Of a DNA stretch of 64,000 nucleotides, positions 29,104-42,936 are shown piece by piece. Source of the stretch: Acanthaster planci (Eukaryota > Echinodermata > Asteroidea > Valvatida > Acanthasteridae); assembly GCF_001949145.1 (NCBI RefSeq), contig NW_019091636.1, positions 237,490-301,489 of the forward strand, read 5' to 3'. The position numbers were made by a program, and so were the translations under genes. Positions within the stretch are counted from its first letter, which is position 1. Each line of letters opens with the position of its first letter. A model generated the notes under the pieces. The model was not told the origin of the DNA, did no database searches, and was given only the letters and a program-made list of their open reading frames with translations.

Positions 29104-31195
29104 GATACTAAGACATAAACACACCGTAGTGCTCAGTTTCTGGTGGTTACTTTTGGAACAAAGGGGGCACCGTAGAAATACGCAATAANATATTTAGCAG
29201 CCCAATCTGAAGTGATGCAGAATACGTTCCCCTCTTGGTGATAAAGTCTCTCATGTGAAAACAATGGCAAAACCATCAAAGAGGGAAACAAGACCTGGTA
29301 AAATCCTTTTTCAAAAGACATTTGCAAGGGCATTCGCCCACCATTATACTTTTCCGCGTAAAAACTCAAGGCATTTATCAAACACTGCATAAAAACTCAC
29401 TGCCTGAAATTCTTGGTCTCCCAATGGACGTCTTTAAAAATAACGTAAGACTAGGATGCACATAATTCTTACCCTCGGTGGAAAGTCGTTATTAAACTAC
29501 CACCCCAGGAAAAAATAGAGTGAAACTTGTTAAGGTACCAGCTGCTTCAGTTTTTTTGTTTTTTGTTTTTTTCTGAATTCTTGTTGGAATCGGCACGGTG
29601 TCTCACAACACGCAGTACACGCAATATGAATGTAACGGTGTTTCTGTTTTTGTTTCCATGAGGTTTAAATTTTTCAGGCCATCATCTACGATGCAACGCA
29701 CAGAGATCGAGACGTGTTTTATGCAAGTGGGGGTTTCAGATTGATAAATAATCCCGTGGATTTATGGACTATTTTCTTTCTCTCTATCATCTTGTCCTCC
29801 TTCATAAACATAAAAAGAGATCTTCTCAAGCACTTCATGACATTTACATATTATGCAGGCACACGTAATAAGACCAATAAAACCACGATGAATTAACTAA
29901 TTTATTGAACGTGTACTTATGGGTTATAGCATTAATGGCATCAGTCCATCGATTCATTTGGCAACTTGTGACTAAATATAAAATCTGTATAAATCCATGT
30001 ACACTGTCATGTAGACAACACTCAAACTGTTGCTCCACGATAATCTGAGCATGACCTGCGTTTGACCCTACAGTGCAAACAACTGGGACTGTATTGTGCA
30101 CTCTAGAACGTGCAATCCATGTAGCTAATATATTTCGGAAGCTTTGGATTCAGAAACTATTTTGTGTAGGCTTACAGTAATTTCAAGAGAACAGGAAAAC
30201 CTGTAAAAAGACGGGATTAAGAGCTTACTAAAAGTACAGAACTATGAAGCTTGAGCCATACATCGAGACTTTTGTATCTGGACCTGTAAGATCGGCTGTG
30301 TCAATGGAGCGGTTGAAAGAAGGTCTAGAGCTGAATCTTATTCTGGAAGAATATTTTGCGAACTGAATCTAAAGTTCACTAATTTGGTGTTACCTCTTTC
30401 CCATATTTTCGAAACGTGAGTCAGCCCGCGTCATTCACCGTTTCATCTGTTTTGGCCGTTTGTTGGTGGTGACTTCACACCTTGTTCCAGCTCATTGGCA
30501 CTGCCAAAGAACCTTTTCTAGCTATCTATGCATGTACGTCATTCCCTACCTTTTGGATGAAGAAAATCTTCCCAGCGACTACTTCACCACGTCATGCTAT
30601 AGAAACAGTAGATGTTACTTCGATAATGCTTCAAATCCGTGGGAAAGGTAATAGGCGTCTACATGAAGTATACAGCGTCGTCCACTTTCCACACCACAAC
30701 TGATACTCCAGACCCTCTGTATTTCACCTGTTATAATGATTTCCTAAAATATTGCGATACCCAGACGTATTCAGTAATCTTTCAAGCCTAGAGGTCCACG
30801 ACTAAGTGTATTATGTCGGGTCAGTTTACGCGGAAACTGTAACTTCCCGTCTTCACCGAATGCTATTTTTGACATGGGGGAAAACCACCATTGCTGCTCA
30901 AGTCCAAAGGTCATAATAGAAACATTGGAAATATGGCGTTTGTGGCTATTGCTACCTACGATGGCTTTAGAGGTACCCAGCAAATCGTAAATTTGACGTC
31001 GATGCTCCATACAGAAACTCAATATCATTGACAGTGGCACAGTATTCGTGTCGACAAATTTCACATTTTTGCTCTAGATTAAATAGAGCGTAACTCTTTA
31101 TTCTCTTGCAAAGTTGAGAGAGTCTTATGACGGAGCAAACTGTGATGTCTCTTGGTGTCGTTTGGCTGTTCACAGCTCTGGAAGGGCCATCCAAC

Positions 31196-31460
31196 TAGTT
31201 GAGATCCTGACATGTTATTTTCTCGGGATGACGACATAAATACAAGCAAGATGTCGACATCCTTAGATATTTACCATGGAATGACAACATCGTAAAATTT
31301 GAACGACGACATCCTTTATCATTTTTACATGACAACGACTTCCGGCATTTGTGTTGTCTACTTCGTTAGTTATTGTCTCGTTTTTTGAAATTATCTCAGC
31401 ATGTCGTCATCCGTCTTTTACAATGTCATTGTCCTGAGATAAATTATCTTGGGATCTCCA
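31196..31460. repeat. Degenerate GATGACGACAT repeat cluster
   Basis: GATGACGACATAA, GATGTCGACATCC, GACGACATCC and GTCGTCATCC, in both orientations, and TCTCGGGAT/TCCTGAGAT recur at irregular spacing. The cluster interrupts block D2 and has no counterpart in D1, so it probably arrived after the duplication. Confidence 0.65.
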
Positions 31461-32599
31461 TATAATACCTGTATGGTGTTGCCATCCGGAAAGAAAATAT
31501 GTCAGTATCTCAGCAAATCGGATGGCACTTCCAGAGTTCCGTATTTGGCAATGTGCCAGACGAATAATTATTTTCAACTACAGGTGCATGTCACACATAA
31601 CCCCGCACCAGACGACCAAACTGTCTGACCTGAGCAAAAGGCACAGTTATTTTGAATGGCGTGTAATTGAGCAGTTACATACTATTGCGCCAGTAATCAC
31701 TCCATTATTTGATGTCCAGATACTCGGGCGTCAGGGGTTCCATTCTATTTTCAGACATGTGCTGTTCAAACTGGGAGTTTCCTAACTGAATATTTTCCAG
31801 GGGTGAGATTCCTCCGGATTTCCGGATTTTTCAAAAATCAGGTGTTGGTTTTGCGGATTATTTGGTTTCACACTTTTGATGGAATTATTGGCAAAATAAG
31901 ATTCATTTGAGACTTGGTAAAGTCTAGTGAAGGCTATCAAGAAGTACACAAATTTTTGTTACTTCCTCTTAAATACTGTGGTATACACATTGGGTACATG
32001 AGGAAGTGGTAGTAAAAGTAATGGCGGAATGGAATGTATCGTGTATTCCCACTTATGTACGGGAATACTAACCAGCAACACATGACATGTGTTGTGCACA
32101 TGTTACTTCAGCAGCAAAACATGGATGCCGTTTTGAGTTGTGTACGTACGTGTACATGTGGTGGATTCCGTATGGCTTTCTACAGAAAGTCAGTTGATTT
32201 TGGGGATGTTTCACAGGATTTACTTAATTCTCGATAATTTGGCATAATGGTATATCAAATAATTGACTGAGATGAGGGCCTATCTGTTGATAAAGGCGCT
32301 AAACATCCGTGGAGATTTTTATGGTTGGAGACAAAGATGGATTGTGAACATGGCACCATGGTGAAGGGGAGATGATAATACAGGGATTTCCTCTTAAAGG
32401 TTGATAAGTTTGGGCACTTCAGATGCTTGTAGTATAATGTTGGAGGCTGAAAGGACATGGTATGCCTTAAGTGTTCATGAACAATGTATAGGCTAACAAT
32501 TTGAATTTCTTTTAAAAATGGAACAAAACCAAAACTGCTGCAAACTGCTTGCTGTGTCCTAATCTTTTTTAAACTTTAACGTAGGGCAAAACACATGGA

Positions 32600-32965
32600 A
32601 CTCCTTCATAATGTCGTACATGTACATATTCAATACATGCATACATCTAACAGGATAAGGATACATGTACACTGTACATGAAATGTACAAGTATACGTTG
32701 TGTACATTGTAATGTGCATACGTGCATGCGTTAATGCAGCAAATATGACAAAACCTGCATGCCATTTACGTCTACCATGTTTACGCACATACAAATAGGC
32801 CTACATGTACATGTATGTACATGCACATGTAACGGTACATCTACATACATGTACATGTATACATGTACATGTATGTATATGTGTACATGTACATGTATGT
32901 ATATGTGAATGTACATGTATACTTGTACGTAACATGTAGGCCTATGCCCCACATGTGTACATGTA
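32600..32965. repeat. TACATG-type low-complexity array
   Basis: Dense repeats of ACATGTACATG and TGTATGTACATG, purest at 32800-32925. The unit is self-complementary, so open frames on both strands here (runs of Met/Tyr/Val/His) are artefacts. Confidence 0.85.
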
Positions 32966-35900
32966 CAAATAATACCAAGCGATTTTCTTGGATGTTTTGT
33001 TACGGTCCGGTCTCACCCCTGAATTTTCATTGGAATGTTTTCCCACACCAAGTGCATTTACCCTCGAGTGTGGCTTAATAAAGACCGATTAATATAACAA
33101 TTTCACATTTCAAATGAACTTCCCAACACGTAAATTTGGACTTTCAATATTTGTGCTTTTATCTGACATGATGCGATTAAAGATCGATGAAGTCACAAAC
33201 TTGTTAACGAAGAGGATTAAATATAACTCTGATTATGCACACAGTTAGCATGTGCTGCATACGTATTAGGAATACGAGTCTGTGGCACGTTTCTGGGCTG
33301 AGTTTGAAAACAAAATAGATTTACTTACTTGGTAAAGCTACTTTAGGTACTGTTTATTGTCTTTTTAACGTAATGTTTTCAAACGTTATTTGTGAATATT
33401 TGAGATTATTTTCAGTAAAAGTAACACATAAAAATCAAGGGTGAATTCACAACCAAATTGTCAAGAGCCATTCGACGAAATGAATTCCCAGTAAAGTTTG
33501 CTACCAATGTTACTCATCACCTTGCAAACAGAGAGTTGCGACGTGAGTGTCACTGTTGTTGGAAACAAACTGACAGGTGTATAAGTGCAAATGAAATTGG
33601 TGTCTCTGCATGCTGGGATACCATAACCAACAGCCATTTTGTTTTCAATATCTGAAGCTGACATTACTCTCTCCATACACGCAGCTCTGATGCGGCTTAG
33701 ACCGGATGCTCCATCATGTTGCTGCGTGACTATCGCCCTCTATGGGTGCACTGAACTAATTGAAGCCCCATTGAAGACATGTAAAATTGACCACGTATGC
33801 AGCCCCAGTACGGGCAACCGAAGTCCCTCAGGCCTCTCAAACAAAAAAAGAAAGTTTTCTGGGGTCATTCAGCTCTCAATTGATTCTCAATTTTTTGTAG
33901 GTTTACCGATGAAATTTTTAATTATCCACCCAAAACAAACTCACCTCCCAAAAAGTGAACTTTCCTATGTCTGTCATTGGCCATTTTTCAAATGACATCC
34001 CTCCACCTTTTCAGGCTCTTGGGACAATTTTTCAGTAGCATTTTTCTATGCTTCGCACTGTAATGGGAGCCCTTGAATCTAGGGAGTTCAATCTGGGCCA
34101 TTCTTCCACAATCCCACAATTTCTTGGGCCACACAATCTCCTTTTTTTTAAAAATAAACTGTAGGGGTACTTTTTCAGCGCTTCAGCCTGCCGAAAAATT
34201 TCCTTTGAATTGGGCAGTGCATCCCTAAGCACTGCGGACGGCTCTTGTGCCTATTTGCGTGGGTGCACCCCTCTCTTTTACCACTGGTTGTAGCATTGAA
34301 TTTGTATTCGCTGAAAATGCACCGAAAACCTGACTTCTTGAGTGAATTGCGCATGAGCAATGGTTGGTACCAAGCACAAGCGAGGCCGGAACCGAATTTT
34401 ATGGGAGTCGGAATTTCATGGGACACCGCTACGGGTGCAATCCATATCACCGAGCGCCCATTAGCGATGCCAGCCTTAGATATCCTCGGGAGAGGGAACA
34501 GCAATGAACCAGGCCCTATTACCGTTGCAAGGGTACGACACCGTTCTTCACTGTAGTCATCGACTGGCTTCCAAGTGACAACGTGCGTGCGGGCTGCGAG
34601 CGAGAGACATAGCAAGACAGAGAGCCTTTTAGTTGCAAAATATTAGACGGATAGGCAGGATCGTGACACGGGTGTTTTATTGGCGCATATGATTTATTAA
34701 ATTGGCAAAAGGAAATACACCAAGTCATAACAAGTCGTATGGAGGGAAATCTGATAACACAAAGGTAAGTAATTAACAAAAAGTTTTTACAATAACAATT
34801 TTTTGACGGACAGGAAGGGATTGTAAATTGGTTTTTGATCTGTCGGCATTTTCTTTTTTAACTTCGAGTTCTGCTGTTTGCCGAGTGACTCTCTGTGTGT
34901 AAAAGATGAAACTCCCGTCAGTCAGTTGTGTTGTCCTTGTGTTCAGTTATCGAAACAAGCAAAAATAGAATTAATCAGTTGTAAAGGAAGTTCTGTTCTT
35001 CATTCATACTGTTAACATTTTACTTGTGGGTCACTAAAGTATTTTCAATCGGCATTCATCCTACAGGTTACATGATTCTTCCGGTCAAACCGGTTACATT
35101 ACCATTACACAGTCATCAAGCTCATCAGTTAAAAGGCTTTTAAAGAAAGTGAAAAAGCCAGCGGAGTATATAGAATGACATATAAATTGCGTGACGTCAG
35201 TACAAGGTTCAATCCTGTTTTACAGTGATTGCTCGTCCAAAAATTTACATGCACATATACATAGTTTTATAGAAAGGCGTTTAATACAGTGCTCGACTTG
35301 AATAATACTAGTGTGGCTTTGTTGCAGATAAAACATGTTTGCTGCCAAAGAGGATGGTGATAAATGATGCCAATTCCAAAAAGGACCCGAATATTATGAA
35401 GTTAACGGTTGAAACTCAATTACTGGCCAGATGCACATTAGTGTAGTGGTCATTTTGAAGGGTAACCATTGTGGCGTGGAAATGAAATTTACCCTTTGCA
35501 GATTCCAGGACGCTGTCGTCTTTTTGAATATGCCCTCACTTCATTGCTACTGCATTGCAACGTAAAGGGACTGCTTCATCCATGCTGACGGTCAGAGGGT
35601 CAGGTTTTAATGCAGGACCTATTTACGGGAACTGCATCAGTTGGGTTGATGAATTATTTCTGTCGAAAGAAATGTTGCCTCTGACAAAGCATTTTTTTTT
35701 CCTAAGGGGTATCTACTAACTGCAGTTGAGAAAAGAATAAACACGCCATGGGTTTATTTTTATCCTCTTGGGTGGGGTATAAATCCCTTTACACACTTTG
35801 CTGACCAGGGGACAGGATATTGAATCATTCGCCCACATTTTTTAGTGGTGAGAGAACCTTGAAGGTCGATTGTGATTTTTGTTGCTTTCGGACATCCCAA

Positions 35901-38900
35901 GTTCAAAAGGTATTCAAAAAGGGAGAACAATTTTAAAAAGTTACAAAGATGCCGGTTTGAAGTAAGGCTCTACAGGAATGTAATACATATTAAAGATGAA
36001 TATCTGTCATATGAACATCCCCTTCATAACATTATTGTCACCCTTTTCAAAGTTCCATGGCCGAGCAAGTCATCCCATCCACAATACCCCTTCCCCAAGT
36101 TCCTGTTCAGAGATTAACGCCATTGAAACACAGCTGAAATCATCCACGGCGTGATAGGTTAAGGAGAAACGACGAAAAAGTTGAGAATGAGAATGATTTG
36201 AATCAAACAATCCCCACCTTTTAGTCGTTTCTCCGACTTAAACAATGTCCCTCCCTCCACTACTATTGTCCATACTGTACAAAAGAACAAAAATCTTCGC
36301 TGATGCTTTTGAGAGCTGTGAGCTGAATTCCATCATTTGTCCAGCGTCATTTGAAGCAAGGTATGAGACGGAGAGAACTCCCCCCCTCCCGCTTTGTGTT
36401 GGTCATTGTCTCGCTGGAATCTGGGAATGCCTTTCAGACATGGGGGTGTGTGTTAGGTAACGATAGTCTGGAGTGTGTATAGGGATTGAACATGTTGGGG
36501 GTACCCCTCAGTATAATTTCTTGCTGGGTATATCCAGCGTTGGCTAGCTATGTACATTTGCATGCACATAAAAGCTTCATTCCTGTCTCAAGCCGTTGAG
36601 TAACCTCTCAGCTGAGTGTACAACTATTTTTTTTTATTATTCACAGGCTTAGTACATGCTTTACGTGAAGTTACACGCAGACATGCTGTCGACGCCATCA
36701 GTGTATCGTAGGGCACACACTTTCTTACGGTCCAAATGTATTTGCATCTACATTTTGGTTGCGGAAATGAGCTAAATTTAAGTTACTAACGGTTATCGAT
36801 ATGACTGTATGGAACAGGGGACCTTTCACACCATCAACAAGCAAATTTCTTGAGTGACTGGTCTGAGAACTACAGTTCACTGTCTCTTCAAATGAAGTAT
36901 ACGTTTACAACCCTGGAAGTACATGCTTACTGTTTGAGATCCCTCAGTCACCTAAGGAAGTTCTTTCGTTTGGAATATGCATGCGTTTGGAATATCATCC
37001 CATTCATCTGGGAAGTTTCGTACGTAAGTTTCTAAACGATTAATCTGTTTTGCAAAATTGTACATGAATTATGATTGTTGAAGATGTTTTTAAAAATTGT
37101 TTAATAACAGAGGAGTTAAAACCGAGGTTGGGAGAAAGTTCCATATACGGACGCCAGTTGACAACCTGTGCACAAACCCTGTGAGACTGGGTGTTTTCTC
37201 AAATTACTTGGTGTTTCCCCTCCTATATTGATCTTTTCTGGACATGATTTTGCTTCCTGATGGCTATTAAGTCACCATAACTAAGAATTACTTTTCTTCT
37301 GAGGCTTAACCGAAAGTAATGTGGCTAAATGTGAATTTTTAAATAAATGCACAAAGAAAAATAATAAAAAATTATACGTAGGCCTAAGCATCAGAATATA
37401 CATCTAAATTAAACAGAAAAGGGATGAAATAAAACTAACATGGAAGGATCTGTAAAATTGAAACTTAAATGGGAAGGGGTATGTAGAAATGAAGGGGGCA
37501 CATTGAAAACATTATATAGTGCAACGTAAGGAGCGGCTCACGTTAATTGAAAATCACTAATCTCACAAAATGTTACCGCGTCAAATCTAATAATTTGATC
37601 GTCTAAAACTTTTTTCTCTACCGCGTTTGGCGTTGTTATCTAATGTCACAAGTGATTTTTGTGTTCATCAAGTAAAGCTTTATCTATCAGTTTTTGAAGC
37701 ATTTCCAAACTGTGCATTCTATGAAACTGTACATTCTTAAGAATAATCGACAATTTACTGAATAGGGTGACGTCACAACAAGTGTTTTAGCAAAGATCCC
37801 CGTATCAGGAACTTAAGATTTTTAGCTTAATACATGCAATAGATATATGAACGTCCACACACTGTAAGCTATTACCCCCAACATGACTCCCTTGACTCTG
37901 TCTACTTGATTTTGCCAAAAAAGGCCAGATTTTGGGCTCTCTGCAGGTTCTAGTTTATGTAACATAGCGCCGTTGTGGCAAGCGTTCGATGGTCATCTGT
38001 TGTTCCCGCATTGTACTGAAGAAAGGTTGCATTCCGTTGATGTAGAGAGCGTTAGTGACTGCAATTCAATGGACTGATTGAGCTCGCTAAGCAAAATGAT
38101 ATCGAACATCAGAAAACATTGCGTTTTCCCATCACAAACTGTGTTATGAGTATTGTTTACAGAAGCCAATTGTCAATGAAGTACTCAGCACGTCAGCGGT
38201 TTCAGCAATGTACTGACTGTCGGCTTTATTTTTTGGTAAATGACACTTTGCTACGGACGCACTGTGCTAAAGGATGACGTCATGCTTAATGGTGTTTGAC
38301 AATTACCATACGTCACTTGACTAAGCAGGCGCAATCGGACAATTAGGACACGTTCATGAGACGCAGTGCTTACGATAAGACCTAAGTGCGGTTTCTTTGA
38401 GTATTTTGCTATTTATTCAAGCTCTTCCAAAAGTCTCCATTCTATGTTATGTTGCTTGCTGTTCACTTTAGTGACTTAGGACTCTGAATAAAAAACAATG
38501 ATTATCTGGTTTCAGAGTGCTGGGGAAAAAACCAAGGTGCAGTGAATGGCTGCTGAATCACAGGAAACGTATTCCCAATTTGATTGCCCAACTCCCGTGT
38601 AGTTTACAGAATTATTTCTTTTATTTAAATGCTTCAACAAAGCACATCGGCAATGGTGTCACGTGAAGACATTCATGCGTAACTCCATACATTAACGCAA
38701 GGGCTGAACTGAAAGGAATCAAAACACCAAGGCAGAAAAGGGAGAGGGGAAAGCAGGAAAAGTAGCGCGTAACAGTAAAAACATTATGTTATTGTCACAC
38801 ATGTACATGTACTTCTGATACAAAGACTTTCTTCAGCTGACCCTGGAACCTACCAGCAACAAAACAAGCGACAAAAAATCAGATTTAGGCAAACTTAACA

Positions 38901-39391
38901 GTATAGTCCTCGCGTCCATCAGTGCACATTATGCAACAGAGTTGCCTCTCATCATTTGGCGTTGCAGTTTATTTCTTGACTTTCATGCCTGCCATTTCAG
39001 CCGAAATGTCAGTATGCCCCTAATCTGCATGCAAAAGATTTTATGTATAGGTCAGTAGCATTTTGGCAAAGATGCCATCATAAAATTTACCTACTATTAA
39101 CCCAGAGCAATTTCCCAATACACAGTCATTGTGTCCATTCAGTGGGTAGGAGTTTGGTCTTCACCTCCAATTTTTCCCGACCGACCCCACTTACGACGCA
39201 GAGGGATCTGAGAACCATTGAATAAAAGAGATGCCTTCATAGGCAAATGCATCAACAAACACGGGATTCAGGAAAGCATAAAAATTATTTTATTCACTAT
39301 GAGTAAGAAATTACCGCATAACAGTACTACTACTACTACCGTGTAATACAAATGCGTATGTTTGATACAAGTCTGACCTTTTATCGGATTA

Positions 39392-39465
39392 GATTAACCC
39401 TAACTCCCAAGGGTGTATGTAAAATCCTACGAAAATTGGAGGATTTGGGACTGTTAGGGTTAATC
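39392..39465. mobile_element. Small foldback element (copy 2)
   Basis: Arms GATTAACCCTAAC and GTTAGGGTTAATC are perfect inverted repeats, continued inward by TCCCAA/TTGGGA, around a core with GGGTGTATGTAAAATCCTAC. It is 74 bases long and noncoding; I recognise the family as common in coral genomes. Confidence 0.8.
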
Positions 39466-39522
39466 ATCATCCTCGTGATACGACGAAGTCCGATACGATC
39501 CGACTATTAGACCTGAAAAAGT

Positions 39523-39937
39523 CTCCGGTTTCTGATCTGGGGATGGCTCCAAAAGTGGTGAGACAGCGAGGCTTTTTCTTTGCCCTCCCTTTCGTTCCTA
39601 GAAAAGCTACCGACCTCGAAACAGACTGGCCCCTTACTGTTACTGTTTGAAATTGTTTCCAGCTGGCAGATGTACACAGGACATAAGACCACCTCGTTCG
39701 TCTGGCTCCCAGATGTAAATGTGTAATTCAGAAATGACGTCATCTGAAAAGGTGTGCCCGACTAAATAATTGAAGGGCCAAGACGGATTCCTTTACTGTA
39801 TGATTAAGCAGTAGCAGGATTCCAATCGATCAAGCAAGTTTCGGAGCTTCAGGACACCGTATACAAATATTAAAAAAAAAATTATATTTTGCCGACGAGC
39901 AGTGCATGGCGACGCGCACGCTAATCAGAAACCGGAG
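39523..39937. repeat. Inverted-repeat pair, about 415 bases apart
   Basis: CTCCGGTTTCTGAT at 39523-39536 is exactly complementary to ATCAGAAACCGGAG at 39924-39937. The first part of the interior is less AT-rich than its surroundings. It may be a small transposon, but no target duplication was established. Confidence 0.5.
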
Positions 39938-42936
39938 TTTTTATGGGCCTTATTTGGCCTCACAGTCTTTTGCTATTGCTTTTAAATTCTTTTTAAACAT
40001 TGCTGCAGCGTATTAAAACCCAACCCCAGTAACTGTTGACACCTTATGTACCTCTTTCACCCAAGGAAGACTGCATTGCAAGGCACTGTCACAGATCATT
40101 GTCTATTCTATTTTTTAAGTACAAAACTTTAGTAATGTCATTGTGTTTTTACCTCAATCCTGAGAAAACTAGCAATTTAACATTTTTAACTAAAACCTCA
40201 ACTGTCGTATTAAGTTTTTTAAGCTATCTGAACTTTGTACACATTCAGATAAACTTGAGTTTTACATGAAGTGGAATGAATTTACGCGAAGTATATGTTT
40301 TAGCACTTCAAAACCATGACACACTCATTATAATAATTGTACAATCCTTAAATTCCCACCACCAAATTTGGAGTATACTAAAGGTGTCAAATGCATCAAT
40401 TTCTTTCTCTTTTCAGTAAACAACATAGATGTCTTCAACCAAGCTCTCTCCTCACAAAGGGAGTCCGTTTGGTCTTGGAAATTCACATTATTAAATGGCT
40501 GAGACGTAATTTGGAGCTCTTTTTCTGAACCAGTCGAAAAATCTTCATTAATTATCTCATATGTTAAGAATTGTCTCTTTTTGAAAAGGGTACGATCAGT
40601 CCCCCAACCCGCTAAGATTCACCAGTACACTCCTAAATATTGCCCTAAGCAATGATTATGAACTTAATGTACCACTATGTACATCATCATGGTCAAAGTA
40701 ACGTCACTGCGAATTTTGCATTCTTTAAAGTTAAATCAGTCTTAAGAAAATGCAGAACACCTTACTCCATAATAAAAACAAGTAATATTTGTAATGCGAA
40801 AAGATCTACAATTTTCATCAATTTAAACCAGATCAAACCCTTATGTTTTTAACTGGCGTTTCAAACTTGAAAGAAGTATGTCATGAAGAAAACAGCTCAA
40901 GGTATTCCAAACATGGAGTTTGGGTACAAATTTCATGACTGCACGCATAACACGTTTTTAAAAGCAAATGCCGCATACACACGGAGGCATGACGCTCTGC
41001 AAAAACTAGAATATATTTTGCCTAAAACTTGCTGTTAAAAGTACCAAAACACGGAATGATGAAGTTGTTTGCAACGCTACAAAACTACAGATCGTTCACT
41101 ACAAAAATGAAAATTACGATACCAGTTAATGTTCTTTTCTTTAAATTCCGCCACATACTCACAGATGTTTCTGTTTCGCATGTTTTCCTCTAAACAGTTT
41201 TTAACAAATATTTCAGCTCTTATTTTAGTAAAAATCACAACACACAATTTAACTCTGTAACGATTGTGGGGATGTGTCACATCCGACAAAATGACCAATA
41301 CAAGTAATGAGTTACATGTACATCAGATCAAAACTATAATTTGTATTCGTTATAAATGTAACTTTTTTATAGAAAACTATTCCTTTCAAGGGAAAAATAG
41401 ATTAGATTTTACGTGCAGGAAAGTACTACAATGAAACTATGAAAGGAATGAATTTGAAGCAGGTGTTTTGAATACATCAGTACACAGCAATGAGCTTCAC
41501 GATCAGTGTGAAGATTTAAGTTACCATTGAACAATTTTTTTTTAAAGTCCATCACAGATTTTGCGTATTGTAGACGTATTTATTTTCAACCGTTTTTCCA
41601 ATTCTACGGAAGAGCAGCTTGTTCACAAAATAAGTATACGCACACGAATTCCAATCCTACGTATTTATTTTGTAATGGTTAACTTCATTGTCCCTATGAA
41701 ATTAACACAAATTAGTAAAAAATATTTGAAAAACGTGGTCTTTGTTGCATTTTGATTGTTTGCTCTAATCTAATTACACAACGGCCCGTTGGTGTATTGG
41801 TGGTCATTGTGTATCACTATATCTGAGTTGTGATCTTGGATATCACAACCACTGTTGATATGTTGGTGGTCATGGGTACAGTCTATAGTGATCTTTGTTG
41901 AGATTGCTTGACTTCTTAATCCGGTGTGCCCTAAATCTGTGGTATTAGATGAAGAGTTAAACGTTAATTAGAATAGAAGCTGTGGCGAGAGACACAGACA
42001 CACAAAATGAAACTGCCTTGTTTGTGTGCCTGTCTTTCAGGAGTTTGAGTATAAACATGAAATAAACAGAGAAAAGACTACATAACCATGATACTTCACC
42101 GAAGTACATGTTTCAGTCATATATATCATTGCTCTGTCACGATGACTGAAAAGTTAAAATGATGTACTATACTGCAATTCTTCAGACAAATCGTTACCGA
42201 AATTTAGGTAGGGTGGATTTGACTGTGGGTGTCTTTCTTTTAATTACCCCGTGCATCAGAGAAGAGGAATTCATTGAAATTTGCATCATAGTAAAAACTG
42301 ACAATTGAACATAGGATTTATAACAAAACAACGAATTCTTGTTGAAGCGGCTGTAAGTTTCTTAAAAGGAAAGGAAGAAAATTCTTAAGACTGGTGTGTG
42401 TGATCCTCTTCCTTATACACCTGCGCCTCCTCTCTTGCTTTTAAGTCCCGGCTTGTTTGGGAGTTGACGTGAACCTAGATCAATGGTAACAGAGAACGAT
42501 ATTGGCAAATTTTCCTCTATACGCCATCTAGGGATTTACGGCTGCGCTTTCCGGAATGTGGCCTTCCATTTTCAAAGTAGTCTGATCGATTCGGAATGTG
42601 TAAAAATAGACTTACACAATTTCAGCCTCCGACTTAGGTATAACGACTTGCTCATTGTTTGGTCGGCTACATAACCTGCAAGCAAACTAAAGTTCTTGTC
42701 CAGACCTGATTGCATGACATCCAGATTCCCTATCTTGTAAGTAATGCTGCTCTTTAGGTTTGTGTTTGGGAAGTGTGCAAAGCAGTTAATGTATGTCTTG
42801 GAATTCTGTATAACTTCAATGCTTTTAGTGTTGAGTATAAACGAAATGTGCTTTGAAATACATTGTAATTGTGTAAGAGGTAATATTTACACTACGATCA
42901 AATCAAAACTATTCTGTTAGGCTGTTGTTACCTTAC

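Larger units (their letters stand above)
27090..35170. repeat. Repeat block D2, diverged direct copy of D1
   Basis: This block holds the counterparts of D1 in the same order, interrupted by extra material not in D1, notably 31196-31460 and 31800-33090. The GACGTCAGCACAAG sub-motif recurs near 27720 and 28145. A related piece follows at 35190-35310 and another precedes the block at 26505-26640. One ambiguous base (n) lies at 29189. No credible gene is visible. Confidence 0.75.
35171..42936. other. No confident gene (between D2 and gene 2)
   Basis: Mostly AT-rich sequence with no domain I recognise on either strand. I looked here on the minus strand for a RING-type ending for gene 2 (CxxC and CGH patterns) and saw none. 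It contains the foldback at 39392-39465 and an inverted-repeat pair at 39523-39536 and 39924-39937. Confidence 0.45.

Noticed and set aside
32731-33078. Open frames on both strands rich in Met/Tyr/Val/His
   Set aside because: Produced by the TACATG low-complexity array.
33639-34615. Open frames of 100-146 codons in D2
   Set aside because: The related stretch of D1 (7000-7770) does not keep these frames intact, so they are not conserved coding sequence.
39507-39743. Minus-strand frame of 78 residues ending near CAG|GTCTAA, considered as a last exon of gene 2
   Set aside because: No RING or ankyrin pattern, and one end lies in an inverted-repeat arm, suggesting a small transposon instead.
42483-42674. 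Possible continuation of gene 2 just downstream of its last exon
   Set aside because: The minus-strand reading has stops and no RING cysteines; the plus-strand frame shows no domain.
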